A stretch of DNA of 64,000 nt from Malania oleifera (GCF_029873635.1 NC_080423.1:105837773-105901772); one strand, 5' to 3'. Counted from the first letter of the stretch, positions 1-12,684 are shown. A program made the numbers and translations. Notes: a model not told the origin generated them from the letters alone.

Positions 1-645
1 GTGAGTAGCGTGACGACACTGACCATATGTATGTATGTATGTATTTGAGTATCATATGAACTGGAATGGTTTTGTGAAAATATTGGAACTATATAAAATT
101 GTATGGAACTTATTTTGAAACTGTATGTATTGTTTCAAATTGTATCGTATGAATGTGTTATAAAGTATGAAAATGACACCGGTATGTCACACACTGATAT
201 AACCTGTTTTCTCCCTTACTGAGAGGTGTCTCACCCCGAATATATACAAATGTTTTTCAGATCCTTCGGGTAGCCGTAATTAGCATCCTAGCATCCGAAA
301 GCGAGGGGTGTTGTTTAGCTACTGCTAGTGCTTGATAGGTATGAGTTTTTGTAACCGGGTTATCGTGATGGATTTTGTAGACGCCCGTAGTATGTATGGT
401 ATTCATAGAGATGTTTACCCTAGTATGTATAGACTCTGGTATGATACTTTTATGTATGGAAGACTGTTTTCCGTTGCGTATTCTGATGAGTATGGATGTT
501 CAGATATATGTATATAGGGCATCCGTTAACCCCACGGGGTCGGACCTTTTTGTATGATGTATCATGTATGTTTTAATTGATACAGAAACAAGTTAGGTTA
601 TTTAAATTCACCACTGGGTCCCATTTCCGGGTTCGGGGCGTGACA
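1..645 (+). repeat. 3' part of a long gypsy-type LTR, cut by the window edge
   Basis: The stretch runs in parallel with 43207-43768, the end of a solo LTR bounded by target duplications, and ends the same way (GGGGCGTGACA). It also matches, in reverse, the start of the LTRs at 7725 and 27533. It carries the shared LTR block: a CTTACTGAG box near 214, a CTCACCCC box near 229, then TTTTTCAG ending at 260. The left end lies outside the window, so whether it is a solo LTR or part of an element cannot be told. The family link is seen directly; the LTR call follows from the bounded copy. Confidence 0.75.
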
Positions 646-1058
646 ATGTGAATACGGTTAATTAATAAGATAACTTCGAGGGTTTACTGAGAAAGGTGAG
701 TGATTTGGTAGCAGTAATGGTACTAGAGCAGAGGGAAACTATTTGTATGGGCGGGTAATCTTCCCTATTCTCAGCTAATTGGGTATGTGAGTGTAAATTA
801 AGAATTTTTTCATAAATGGGTTTATCTATTTAGTGAACATGTTATTTTCTGTACACTAAATGCATGCTGGTCACACACTGACATTAACTTAGTCTTTTCC
901 TTACTGAACTGTGCCTCACCCCTACTTTACAAACTGTCTTTTTAGGGAATCCTAGAGATCGGGTCTAGCACGCTAGAGGTCTAACGACCTGCTCATTTTT
1001 CACATATATTTTTTTTAATAAATAAATTATCATCACATTATACATTCCAGCTCAGCAG
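646..1058 (+). repeat. Fragment of another LTR-like sequence
   Basis: No gene is visible. The segment repeats the shared LTR block in plus orientation: a CCTTACTGAAC box near 900, CCTCACCCC near 914, and TTTTTAG ending at 945. It is therefore probably the 3' part of an LTR from a further family, lying between the LTR that ends at 645 and the reverse LTR that begins near 1059. Its own ends were not found. Confidence 0.4.
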
Positions 1059-1974
1059 GTCACAATCCACCTGGGTCCGTGGGCACCAGGGATATATCAA
1101 AGCATAAAGTAGAAGCCTTAGCAGCAGAAAATATACAAACATGTACATCTCAATACCATATACCACAATATACTAGAGTTACTACAATCACTGTATTTTC
1201 ATATATACATTCCAAAAATAAAACCTAAGGACATTTCCCACAAAATCTAACTGTCCTTACAAAACTTACCCTTCAAAAAGGGCAGATAGACCGTACTATA
1301 TCAGCGGGGCTTTTTAGCTCTTCTATCCTGGGCTCCTGAAAAGTTAATAAAATTTAGGGGTGAGACACCTCTCAGTAAGGGAAATAAACTAATACCAGTG
1401 TGTGGCAACATGAGTATTATGTGTTCTACATATACCATACATAACATATTCAATACTGTTTATCAAATCTGGGAAAACATACATATATATCAACACATAG
1501 TAGAATATACTGCATTTTCATAAACATATCTCATCTCATACACTAATAATAACATAAAACAATCCTGGTAGGTTAGATGGCTATTGTCATGTATTACCCC
1601 CACATGACTAGGTTGTGTGGCCCGAAGGCGGGACCTGACAATGGTTGGCACTGTCAAGTCAAACAGTAGTCTGTAGGTCTGATGGGTCTACCCAGACTAG
1701 TCCGTACACCAGGGGTGATAACAGCACACTTCTTGAAAATAACCACATCGACCATCCAATCTCACACCACTCCGTACAGCGGCGTTAACACAAATATCGT
1801 GATCACGAAGATCATGGATACATAGCAACGGTACTGTGCAAGTGCTAGCCTAGACCAAGCCAACCAGGTTCTGATATCATATACATATACTAAAATCGTG
1901 ATACATGGATATCTCATATCAATAATTATCAAATCAATCATATCATTTTTCACATATACATATTTCATGAAAAT

Positions 1975-2156
1975 CATCGGCCCGTACGCCGAAATTACAT
2001 ATTTTATCATAGCTCGGCCCATACGCCGGCAAATCACATAGCACAACCCTTACGCTGGCAAATCACATAACTCGGCCTGTACGCCGACAAATCACGTAGC
2101 ACAGCCCGTACGCTGGCAAATCTCATCCGCATAGTACAGCTCGTACACCGGCAAAT

Positions 2157-2160
<4 letters not shown>
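1975..2160 (-). repeat. Minisatellite inside the LTR (CCCGTACGCCGGCAAATC units)
   Basis: About six to eight degenerate copies of a unit of roughly 35-40 bp, each with a core like CCCGTACGCYGGCAAATCAC, run into the CA/TA microsatellite. It sits between the donor-like and acceptor-like sites of the LTR. Confidence 0.8.

Positions 2161-2231
<71 letters not shown>
2157..2231. repeat. (CA)n(TA)n microsatellite
   Basis: A run of about 12 CA units passes directly into about 23 TA units. Short reading frames over it are artefacts. Confidence 0.95.
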
Positions 2232-2233
<2 letters not shown>

Positions 2234-2933
2234 CCTTGGCCCATACGCCGCTTTTCCATCATAGAAATCCATATCGTCCCCATTCTAAAAAAAAAAAACA
2301 GTATTTCACAACATTTTTATACTCATGCCACACTAAAGAAATTTTCCACGTATTCAACATATCATCATTTAAACAGTATTTTCCAAATATAAATCATATA
2401 TATAAATATATTTATTTTTCCTGAAACCAGATGCTACATATATATACATGCATTTTCTCAAAACAAAACTAGCTTAGTTTATCCCCTTACCTGATTACTG
2501 AAAAGCTCCTAAGAAAATCTTCCCCGTACCCACAAGGTTCTCAACTCAACACCCTGAAAATGAAAACTCGCAGAATTAAAGTTTAGTATTTTCGTAAGTA
2601 CAACATTTTCTATAACTACCACTAAGTCAAATTCGACTTAAAAAGTCTTACCTCAACTTAGGGATGATTCCCAACGTTCCCAATCAACACCCTGGAACTG
2701 AAAATTTCCAGTATTAAAGTTCAGTATTTTTATGCGTATATCACTTTCTTCAATTGTCAAAAATCCAAATATTAAATATAAAGCCTTACCTTGGATTTGG
2801 GATGAAATCCAACTTCGTTTCCCTGACGATCCGCTTCGGCAGACTTGTAGAGAACTTCGCCAGGAGCGTCGTGGTGGCTTCAGTTTGTTGATCCGGCATA
2901 AAACTAGCCCGGAATCGAAGAAAGAGAGAGTCG

Positions 2934-2935
<2 letters not shown>

Positions 2936-2983
<48 letters not shown>

Positions 2984-2992
2984 TGTGTGTGT
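2936..2992. repeat. (GA)n(GT)n microsatellite
   Basis: About 20 GA units then GT units. On the minus strand this is the pyrimidine-rich tract that these LTRs carry at the start of the presumed transcript. Confidence 0.95.
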
Positions 2993-3082
2993 GAGAGTGC
3001 ACTGGCCGCAACACAGAAAGAATCCAAGTCAAAGTGGATTTTTTTTTTTTGACTTTTCAAAACTTCTTGAAGAAGCGTGTGG

Positions 3083-3083
<1 letters not shown>

Positions 3084-3131
<48 letters not shown>
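3084..3131. repeat. (TA)n microsatellite
   Basis: Pure TA run of about 24 units within the LTR, near where a TATA box would be expected on the minus strand. Confidence 0.95.
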
Positions 3132-3135
<4 letters not shown>

Positions 3136-3521
3136 CATAGTTACTTACTTATATATATATATACATTTTTTTTTTTGTCCTTATCATACTATTCATTTTA
3201 CTTGTTTATTTTAATTAATTTATTTTATTTTATTATTTTATTATTTTATTATTTATTTATTTATTATTTTTATTATTTATTTATTTATTTTTTTTTCCCG
3301 ATTACTACAAGAGGAGCTGGGCTAGTGGTGTAAATTTTATGTAGGTAGTGTGTAAATAGAGATTTTATTTTTATTTAATTTTATGGGATGTAATTATATG
3401 AAAATGGGTATATTTGTGTATAAAGATAGTTAGAACTCTAGTAATGTAATTTGAGGATTTTCTATTTTATTTTCGCTGCATATGTGTATTTTATATTTGA
3501 TGAATACGGTATTAGGTACAC

Positions 3522-3555
3522 TGACGTCACTAAAGTAGCACTCCGAGCCCACGTG
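3522..3555. promoter_or_regulatory. Palindromic bZIP-type sites at the LTR outer end
   Basis: TGACGTCA (3522-3529) and a G-box core CACGTG (3550-3555) lie 20 bp apart close to the outer end of this LTR, upstream of its presumed promoter on the minus strand. Both are well-known plant bZIP target motifs. That they act here is inference. Confidence 0.4.
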
Positions 3556-3583
3556 GCGGGTCGGGGTTGTTACAATATGCCCC

Positions 3584-5000
3584 TTAGGAGAACCCAAAAA
3601 ACATATTTGACTGCTCTACCTGGAACTTAGACTGCTCGATTGAGTTTGTCTCCTTTCTATCACTTGGAGACATGGAGTCCGGCTTTGTCAAAATATCTGT
3701 TGCATTTTCAAATGTGTGAACCTTCTCCAATACAAGCTCATTCGAAGTAATCAACTCCTGAACCCTATTGAACCTCACATCAACATGCTTGGTTCTAGCA
3801 TGATACACTTGATTCTTTGCTAAGTAAATAACACTCTGACTGTCACAACGCAGTACAACCTTGTCTTGCTGTAAGCCCAGCTCTTTGACCAAATCGGTTA
3901 GCCATAAGACTTCCTTTGCAGCTTCGGCAACTGCCTTATATTCAACTTCAGTTGTGGTTAATGCCACCAGAGATTGAACCATGGATCTCCAACATGTAGG
4001 TCCTCCTACAAGGGTAAAAACATAACTCGTTGTAAACCTTCTGTCATCTATATCTCCTGCATAATCAACATCAACGAACCCCATAATTGAAAGACTACTT
4101 GTTGCTTGCTGAACATGATACCATAACCTGATGTACCCCGTAAGTATCTGAATATCCATTTGATGACTTCCCAATGTTGTCTTCCTGGATTAAAGAAAAA
4201 CTTACTCACCACACTCACAACATGTGCCAAGTCAGGCCTCGTATACACCATGACATACATTAAACTCCCCACGACGCTTGCATAGGGGACCTTTGACATG
4301 TCCCGAATATCCTCATCCATACTTGGGTAATCTGCAGTAGACAACTTAAAATGACTTGCTAGAGGTGTACACATCGGTTTTGCATTAGTCATGCTAAACC
4401 TCTCAAACACCTTCTATACACAATCGCCCTGAGATAACCATAACCTCTCTGCAATTCTGTCTCGGCGAATATCCATCCCAAGTATCTTCTTGGCTGAACC
4501 AAGATCTTTCATGTCAAACTCTTTATGCAACAGTTCCTTTAACTGATTTACTTCGGTTAAATCTTTTACGACTATTAACATGTTATTGACATACAATAAC
4601 ACGAAAATAAGAAAACCATCATCAAACTTGTTCATATACACACAACAGTCATACTGACACCTTTTGTAACAAATCTTCATCATATAGGAATCAAATCTTT
4701 TATACCATTGCCTTGGAGACTGTTTCAACCCATAAAGAGACTTCTTCAACCTGTAAACTAAGTGTTCTTTCTCTGGTTCATTGAATCCCTTTGGTTGTAC
4801 CATATAAATCTGTTCCTCCAAGTCATCGTGAAGAAACGCCGTCTTCACATCCATTTGTTCCAAATGAAGATTATAATGGGCTACCAATACCAACACAATC
4901 CTGATAGAAGTGTGTCAGACCATTGGTGAAAAGATCTCATCATAGTCTATTCCTTTCTTTTGTGAGTACCCTTTTACCACTAAGTGTGTCTTAATTTTTC
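3584..5000 (-). pseudogene. copia reverse transcriptase and RNase H region
   Basis: Recognisable copia RT pieces are KTAFLHDDLEEQIYMVQP, SLYGLKQSPRQWYKRFD, the catalytic-site neighbourhood LLYVNNMLIV and the later VGSLMYVMVYTRPDLAHVV. RNase H follows with GFVDVDYAGDIDDRRFTTSY, ALTTTEVEYKAVAEAAKE and the KHVDVRFNRVQE segment. This is a fossil of the copia element and not a host gene. Confidence 0.85.
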
Positions 5001-5309
5001 TCCTTCCTTTTTTGAAATTGCTTCCTTATTCCTACATACTTATTTGTAACCTATTGGTCTCTTCCCATTTGGAAGCTCCACCAAATTCCAAGTTTGATTC
5101 TTATGTAGTGATTCCATCTCCTCAATCATTACACCCATCTATCTACCTTTCTCCTGGCCGTGCACTGTCTCTTGAAATGTAGTTGGATTGTTGCAATTGG
5201 TAAGAAAAGTATAATATACTAACTCTTTAAATCCATACATTAGTGGTGGTCTGATAGTGTGTCTAGATCTCCGTATAAGAAGATTGTCGACTTGCTGGTA
5301 TTATGAGCT

Positions 5310-6450
5310 AGAACTCCCTACAACCAAAGGACTATGATCATTGCCGTTGCTCTAAGCTTCCAACTCCACCTGCACAATATGTTCATCTTTGCCCTAGTTT
5401 TCTGGCTCCTGTTTCTGATCATCACAATCTTGAGTACGTTCACTGTAGCCTTCTCATCAAAGACTACATCTCTACTGATCACCACTTTATTTGCCATTAG
5501 ATCCCACAACTTGTACCCCCTCACACCTTTTTGATATCCCAAAAAGATGTAATGTCGAGACTTTGGGTTAAGTGTAGACCTTTCTTCACTAGACACGTGA
5601 ACATAGGTTGGACACCCGAATATCTTCAATTTGGAGTAATCTACTGCATTTCCTGTCCATACCTCTTCTGCCACTTTACCTTCTAGTGATGCCCTTGGTG
5701 ATCGGTTTATCAGAAAACAAGTCATACTAATTACCTTGACCCAGAAATTCTTCGGTAGCTCTATATTAAGTTTGAGACACCGAGCTCTTTTAGTCAGAGT
5801 TCGGTTCATCCTTTCAGCCACACCGTTTTGCTGAAGTGCCCTACAAACGGTAAAGTGTCTCTTAATGCCCTGTTACTCACAAAAGTCCATAAACTGAGAA
5901 TCAGCGTACTCGGTCCCATTGTCAAACCTTAGATATCTGATTCTTCTCCTCGTTTGGTTTTTCTCTTCAGCCTTCCACATCTTGAACTTGGCAAACGTAT
6001 CAAACTTATGCCGCATGAAGTATACCTAGACTTTCCGTGAGTAATCGTCAACAAAACTCATATAATACACATGTCCACCCTTTGATGCTACTCTAACTAG
6101 GCCCCAAACATCAGAATGCACATAATCAAGTATGTTTCGTCTTGTGAACAACTGATTTGAATTTTACCCTATTTTATTTTTCAAGAACATAAATCTTGCA
6201 AAAATCTAGTTGACATGATTTCATACCTTTCAAGAGTTTTCTCTTGTGTAGTTTCTTCATACCATGTATCCTTATATGCCTAAGACGCATATGCCACAAG
6301 ATAGTTTCATCAGATTTAACATCTACGACTACAGCTCCACCTACAATAGTAGTTCCCTACAATGTGTAGATATTCCTATCTAGCTTTTGCCCTTTCATCA
6401 CTGTTAGATTACTTTTCCTTACTTTCATAATCCCACATTCGGACTTGTAA
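5310..6450 (-). pseudogene. copia integrase region
   Basis: The pre-integrase segment reads LDSTCSYHMTPNKEWF and RKSLISLGTLD in its upstream protease/GAG-pre part. The integrase core end reads MAERMNRTLTKRARCL, then FLINRSPRASLEGKVAEEVWTG and the KIFGCPTYVHV block. The region is a fossil of the enclosing copia element. Confidence 0.8.
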
Positions 6451-6689
6451 TTGAAACCATTACAATCCAAAGTGCCAAGTGAAATCAAACTCTTCCTTAA
6501 CTCCGGTATGTGTCTCACATTACTCAAGGTTCTCACAGCACTGTCAAGCATTTTTATCTTAACGTTTCCTATGCCAATGATCTTACAAGAAACAACATTA
6601 CCCATAAGAACTGAACTTAAGTTTACCAACCTGTAAGTGCTGAACCACTCCTTGTTTGGAGTCATATGGTAAGAACATGTCGAGTCAAG

Positions 6690-7566
6690 TATCAATGAGT
6701 CCGTAAGGTGATCCGACCCCGATGAAATCGAAAGAACATCACCGTCACTACAAACTGAATCTTCTTGTTGAACCACATTAGCGGATTTTGTAGTACCCTC
6801 ATGCTTTTCAACATTTCCTTTCTTCCATTCCGGATGCTTCGGTTTAAAATGCCCCTTTTTACCGCATTTATAACACCAATATCTTTTTTCTTCTTGGATT
6901 GAATATGGAAGTTCAGACTCGATTTATGTTTGAATTTTCCTTTGCCACGCTTACTGTTACCTTTCACCATGAGTCATTCTCCTTCATCACATATTTCTAG
7001 CCTTCGATGAAAATTTAGTAAGGCACTTGTCACCTCTTCTATATTAAGAAACTCTTTTCGTCAAGTAAAAGTTATAACTAAATTTTCATAAGTGTGAGTC
7101 GCTGGTAAGGAGTTTAGTAACATCAAAACCTTATCATCTTTATCAAACTTAACATCAACATGCATCAAATCACTTATGATTTGATTAAAGGTATTAATAT
7201 GTTGATTTAAGTTTAATCCTTCAACCATCTCAAGCCAATAAAGTCGCTGCTTAAGAAAAAGTTTATTAGAGAGTGATTTGGACATGTACCGATTTTCTAA
7301 CTTTCGCAATACTGCCATTGGAGAATCCTCCTCTATCACATGATAGAGAATTTCATCGGCCAAACACAAGCGTATTGTAGAAACGACATTTGCTTACAAT
7401 TCTCCCCAAGTTGCCTTATCCATATTATCCGGTTGAACACCATGTAGAGCCTTCACCATTCCTTATTGCACAAGTATATCCTTAACTTTCCTTGGCTACA
7501 AACTGAAATTCTCGGTTCTATCGAATTTTATGACATCAAATCTTCCAGAAGAAGTACCCGACGCCA
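6690..7566 (-). pseudogene. copia gag region
   Basis: The usual gag beginning lies at 7566 (MASGTSSGRFDV). Further on there are VLRKLENRYMSKSLSNKLFLKQRLY and a lysine-rich zinc-knuckle area near 6860. The match is to the UBN2-type gag of plant copia elements. Fossil part of the same element. Confidence 0.75.
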
Positions 7567-7592
7567 TGATAACAAACGCTCTGATACCAATT

Positions 7593-7724
7593 TGTTGTGG
7601 AAATCGAGTATAGGATGCACAATAGAATAATTAAATTGGTAGCAAATGATGAAGCACCAAGAACACAAATTCATACACAACCAGTAAATCTGAAAACAAG
7701 TAAAGAGAACAACACGAGAATATA
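7593..7724 (-). repeat. copia 5' LTR, inner portion
   Basis: It starts TGTTGTGGAAAT directly beside the primer-binding site. It ends at the insertion point of the Tekay element, where the 5-bp duplication ATATA lies at 7720-7724 and again at 29263-29267. Confidence 0.8.
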
Positions 7725-9402
7725 TGTCACACCCCTAACCTCGAAAGTGGGACCCAGGGTGTGATTTGAGAACCTAACCTGTATCTGTATCATACAAACA
7801 TCCATGATACGAATAAATATGATGGTCCAACCCAATAGGGCTCGCGGATACCCTACTCACAACCACTATTCACATGAATAACGCAACGGAACATATTTCA
7901 ACCTATTACATTCATTCATACCAGAGTACTAAGTCTATCATAATACAAAACATCAACCAAAGGTATCCAACATAATCCAAAATGACATCCCGGCTATAGT
8001 TCAGTACTCACAATAGTACTTACAAAAACTAACAGAATACTACGCTCTAGAACCCTCTAGAACGCTAGGTCAGGCTACTTCAAGGACTTGAAATAGATTT
8101 GTATGATTGGGGTGAGACACTTCTCAGTAAGAGAGAATCAGATTATATTAGTGTGTGGGCACATGAGTGTTATTCCAATAAGAAACAAAGTATTTCGCAT
8201 TTCCAGTATTTTCACAAACAGTTCCAATATATTTCACAATCATCGGTATAATCTGGCAAATCGGCATGTCATTATTGACCCACGGTATTGAACCGGCATT
8301 ACACAACCCTTGATATTATCTAGCAAACCGGCATGTCATTATTGACCCACGGTATTGAACTGGCATTCCACAACCCTCGATATTATCTGGCAAACCGGCA
8401 TGTCATTATTGACCCCATGGTATTGAACCGACACAAATCTAGTGTTTTCACACTCTTCGGCATAAACTAGCAATTTATGACCATCGGTATTAACTCGGCA
8501 TGTCTTACGACCGCACTGTATTAATTCAGAATGTCTCGACCCCATAGAATCAAACTGGCATGTCATTATTGACCCCACGGTAATGAAACCGGCATGTCAG
8601 TAACCACCATTTTTGAAAATAGTTTGGAACTCCAGTTCCTATATTTCATTTCAAACACATCTCAACTCAATCATCACAAAATATCCTCTTATGCCACACC
8701 TATTTGGATAATTAAACAATCATATGATAATTGATCCGAAAATACAGTTTAACGTAGAATAAAAGTACGGTCATCTCTATACTTTAGTTTTATTCAAATA
8801 AACGATTTTTCAAAAGAAACAGAGACGATACCTGAAACCTTAATTTTCCTAAAAACTGCATACCCGAAAAATTGGCAATCTCACCCGGTGAAATTTTCCA
8901 AACAAGTAACCAAAACATCTGTATAAACATAACCTACAGTTCTACCAGATCAGATTTTAAAAATAACCGATATAAACAAATCCCCTTACCTGTTCTCGAA
9001 TACCAAAACACGACTCCAAACGGCTCGAAACAGCTACACGGTTTCCCAAATTCTAAAATTGAAAGATCATATGTCAATATCACCCATTTTAGTACAGATT
9101 TACAAGTCACTAGGCTCGTTTTGACCATTACCTCAACTGCGGGGTAAAAACCCGAAAATCCTCAAATCGAGATTCTACTCTGTAGGACTTGTAGAGATTC
9201 ACCCGCTGATCCATGTAATAACGTTGGATTGTTAATTCGGGCAATGAGCCGCTCGAGATCTTAGAGAGAGAGTGTGAATTCGCAGTTTAGAGAGAGAAAG
9301 AGAGAGAGAGAGTTATATAATAATCATAACTTAGTCCTTAAGTAATCTAAAAATATCTCCTCCAAGATATTTATATATAAATATCTAAAAATATTTCCTC
9401 CA

Positions 9403-9436
<34 letters not shown>
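7725..9436 (-). repeat. 3' LTR of the minus-strand Tekay element
   Basis: Begins TGTCACACCCC and matches 27533-29262 through most of its length. The inner end has been overrun by a TA microsatellite (9404-9435) next to the reverse purine tract. It carries the shared block GGGGTGAGACACTTCTCAGTAAG (8109-8131) in reverse, an acceptor-like end near 8087 and donor-like GTAAGG/GTAATG at 8989 and 9131. Confidence 0.85.
8255..8580 (-). repeat. LTR minisatellite (GGCATGTCATTATTGACCC units)
   Basis: Four to five units of about 70 bp containing GGCATGTCATTATTGACCC and CACGGTATTGAACYGGCATT. The same array lies in the partner LTR at 28045-28440, so it was present when the element inserted. Confidence 0.85.
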
Positions 9437-9437
<1 letters not shown>

Positions 9438-9744
9438 CTCCCCTCCTTATAAAATTTCGTCCTCGAAATTTGCGAACTATTTCTATCACATCGTCTAAAC
9501 TCTAACTGCTCTATCTCTAAGAAGATTCGGAAGCCACCCACATAGTAGCCCTGCCCCAAATTTATTACCTGTCCTCACTTATGGCGAAGGAATACCGTGG
9601 ATACACATAACGTCTCGGGAGATTACAAATACAAGCTTTTTCGGAGACCAAACAAACCATTTACTTACCACTGTGCTTACCTGTCTAACTTTGAGCATCT
9701 TTGAATAACTGAGGATACTTCTAACGTATCTCTGACTCTAACTC

Positions 9745-11776
9745 CTATGAAGTTTCCTTGACTGCATGATTACACCAAAGTACCTTCACAAGCGAAATTT
9801 TCTTAGTGCGTAACTCCCGTTCCTTACGGTCTAGAATCTGAACCAGTATTTCATTATGTGCTAAAGTGTCCCTGAGCTCCATGGACTCATAGTTGATCAC
9901 ATGCGAAGGATCAAGAACATACCTCCTAAGCATGGACACGTGGAACACGTCGTGAATCCTAGACAGTGCTGGGGGTAATGCTATCATGTATGCCACCGGA
10001 CCGACTCTCTCCAGAATCATCCTCTTTATCTCCTCGTCATTTGAAACACACAACCTAGTGCCAAACCTCAATATACCATCATTAGAGATGTTAAAATCTG
10101 CAACCAACCCCTTCTGCACTTTCTCTACAACCTTCACTAACTCCTCATCATTGGCTCGTGCGACTTTAATTCTCTCAAACAATGTCGGCTGGATCACCAA
10201 GCTAGCAATGAATTACTGGTGATTACCACCCACTAATTCTACGTCGAGACTTTTTAGATCCATTCTGATATGATGTTGATCTGCCACCGCAGATACTGAC
10301 GCATGCTTTAACTTCTGACCCAACGCATCAGCTACCACGTTAGCCCTTCCTGGGTAATAACTGATGGTGCAATCGTAGTCCTTGATCAACTCAAACCACC
10401 TCCTCTGCCTCATATTCAACTCCTTCTGCGTGAAAAAACATTTGAGACTCTTATGGTCCGTGAAGATCTCACACTTTTCGCCGTACATGTAGTGTCTCAA
10501 GATCTTTAACACATACACCACTACCGCCAACTCCAGATCATGTGCAGGGTAATTCTTCTCATATTCCTTGAGTTTCTAAGAAGCATAAGCAATCACTTTT
10601 CCCTATTGCATCAGAACACATCCCAAACCCTTCAAAGATGCGTCGCTATATAATACAAAACCACTGTCCCCAGATGGGATGGTCAAAATTGGAACAATGA
10701 CCAGTCAGTGTTTCAACTCCTAGAAGCTCTACACGCACTCATCAGTCCAGTAAAATTTCACATCCTTCCTCATTAACCGTGTTAGAGGACCAAATAACTT
10801 AGAGAATCCCTCCACGAACTGACAATAATACCTTACTAGTCATAGGAAACTCCGAACCTCCTACATGCTCTTCGGTTTCACCTAGTCAACCACTACTTCA
10901 ATCTTACCTAGATCAACTGAGATACCACCCCTCGACACGACATGACCCAGAAATGCAACTTGTTCCAACCAGAACTCGCATTTCTTCATCTTAGCATACA
11001 ACTTCCTTTCCCGCAGTACCTGAAGTACCAACCTCAGATGGTTTTCATGCTCTTCCAGACTCCTTGAGTATACTAGAATATCATCGATAAACACCACCAC
11101 AAATTGGTCCAAGTATTCATGGAAAATCCTATTCATTAGGTCCATAAATACCGGTGAAGCGTTAGTCAACCCGAATGACATGACAAGAAACTTGTAGTGG
11201 CCATATCTGGTTCGGAAAGTAGTCTTTACCACATTCTCAGACTTAACCTTTACTTGATGATATCCTGACCGTAGATTGATCCTAAAGAAGACCCGCGTTC
11301 CTTACAGCTGGTCAAACAAATCATTTATATGAGGCAACGGGTATATGTTCGTAACTGTTACCTTGTTAATCTCACGGTAGTCAATGCACATCCTCATTGA
11401 CCCGTCTTTTTTTTTTCACGAACAATACTGGAGCTCCCCAAGGCGAAACATTGGGTCTGATAAAGCCTTTATCCAGTAGTTCTTGCAACTGCTCTTTCAA
11501 CTCTTTAAGTTCTGTCGAAGCCATTCGGTATGGAGCTTTAAAAATTGGTACCTTTCCTGGCAGCAATTCAATAGGGAACTCCACCTCACGATCAGGAGGT
11601 AAATTGGGTAAGTATTCTGGGAATACATACGGGAATTCATTAACTACTCGAATATCCTCGAGCTTTAACTCATTCTGCGGTGACTCCTTTACACATCTAG
11701 GTACCCTTGACACTCGTTCAAGAGTAACCTTTTTGCTTGTATTGTCGATAAAATCTGTGGCGCCGAGCGCACACAC
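9745..11776 (-). pseudogene. gypsy pol region (RT, RNase H, C-terminal domain)
   Basis: The RT is seen as [20 protein letters not shown] and [13 protein letters not shown], then [20 protein letters not shown] and the active-site segment [19 protein letters not shown]. RNase H shows [20 protein letters not shown] and [12 protein letters not shown]. The C-terminal part reads ARIHDVFHVSMLRRYV and ILDRKERELRTKKISLVKVL, typical of Tekay chromoviruses. Fossil of the minus-strand element. Confidence 0.85.
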
Positions 11777-12067
11777 GTTCCCACGAACTTATACTCCTAT
11801 CCATCCGGAGGTCTAAACACTGCCTCTTTCCCACGAACTTATACTCCCTGATAGTGTCGCCACGAACAATTTCGTATCCATCACTTGTGTTTCAACTCCA
11901 CACAATTTCACAAAATTTGCAGATATAAAGGAATGAGTTGCTCCCGAATCAAATAAGACAACGACTTTATTCGAAAGCAATCATGTGGAGACCCGAAAAA
12001 TTATCACAATTAAATAATAAAAGAAAAGAAGAAAAGGAAATTTTAAAAAGGAGGTTCAGCAGGGTCT

Positions 12068-12240
12068 CGTCAACGAGTGTATAAGTGCTCGTCGATGAGC
12101 AGGGCTCTTGGGCTCGTCAACGGGGACACGTGTCTCGTTGATGAGAAATTACCAAGAGGTCTGTTTCTAGGGTCTAGAACTCATCGACGAGGATTAAGTG
12201 CTCGCCGATGAACCTTTTTCATGGACTCGTCGACGAGGCC
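12068..12240 (+). promoter_or_regulatory. Cluster of CGTCGACG-type palindromes upstream of an LTR TATA box
   Basis: About seven copies of a TCGTYGAYGA core (for example ACTCGTCGACGAGG at 12224-12237) lie upstream of the TATATATAG near 12256. A GAGAAATTACCAAGAGG box lies among them. Similar clusters occur in other LTRs of the window. Confidence 0.6.
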
Positions 12241-12684
12241 ACATGGACAACACTTTATATATAGCCCAAAACGGATTTTCAGCGAGGAAATTTCATTTTA
12301 TTCGTTTTTTTTTCTCTCTCTCTCTCTCTCTCTACACGGTTTCTCTCACTTCTCTCTAGGTTTCCGGCTGCGTCTCTCCTCGGTTCGACGATCAGAAGTT
12401 ACCACGGTGATCTTGGGGAGATTCTCTACAATATAGCCGAAGCAGAATGTTGATTTGAGAAATTTGGGAATCATCCCAAAATCAAGGTAAGTGGATTTTT
12501 TGGGCATTGTTAGTATTACCAAGTTTATATGAACCTAGATTTTGTATTATATGAGAATATATTGGAGTTTTGGGAAGTAAAATTAGGGTATTATATTTTT
12601 AGGAATATAGTGTTTTGAGGGCCCTAGTGGGCGATATTTCAGGAACTCAGGAAAAATGATAAATGATTAATAATCTAGAAATTG

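Larger units (their letters stand above)
1059..3574 (-). repeat. Long gypsy-type LTR, minus orientation
   Basis: Read on the minus strand it starts TGTAACAACCCCGACCC at 3574 and shows the usual long-LTR layout. There is a GA/GT-rich transcribed start (2936-2992), GTAAG donor-like sites at 2789 and 2651, a run of short subrepeats (1975-2160), the CTCACCCC/CTTACTGAG block (1356-1385) and an acceptor-like TTTTCAG ending at 1336. The right end abuts the copia element exactly at its purine tract. The left end near 1059 is less certain, because it lacks a TG start and the 5-bp flanks (CAGCA, ATATG) do not match. It is a solo LTR with a lost duplication, or one end of an element whose other end is outside the window. 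Confidence 0.6.

Noticed and set aside
986-1062. Inverted words GACCTGCT (986-993) and AGCAGGTC (1055-1062) as a possible hairpin or transposon end
   Set aside because: Eight bases only, at the junction of two LTR-like pieces, with no further pairing.
2092-2283. Reading frames over CA/TA, GA or CT repeats (also 2653-3060, 16028-16277, 32096-32435, 37727-37978, 39735-39948)
   Set aside because: They owe their length to simple repeats and have no family content.
1059-3574. Calling this LTR a solo LTR with target duplications
   Set aside because: The 5-bp flanks do not match and the left end is unclear, so only LTR sequence is claimed.
8255-8580. Regularly repeated units that could suggest a CRISPR-like array
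   Set aside because: Units are adjacent and degenerate, lie inside an LTR, and recur in the partner LTR; this is a minisatellite in plant DNA.
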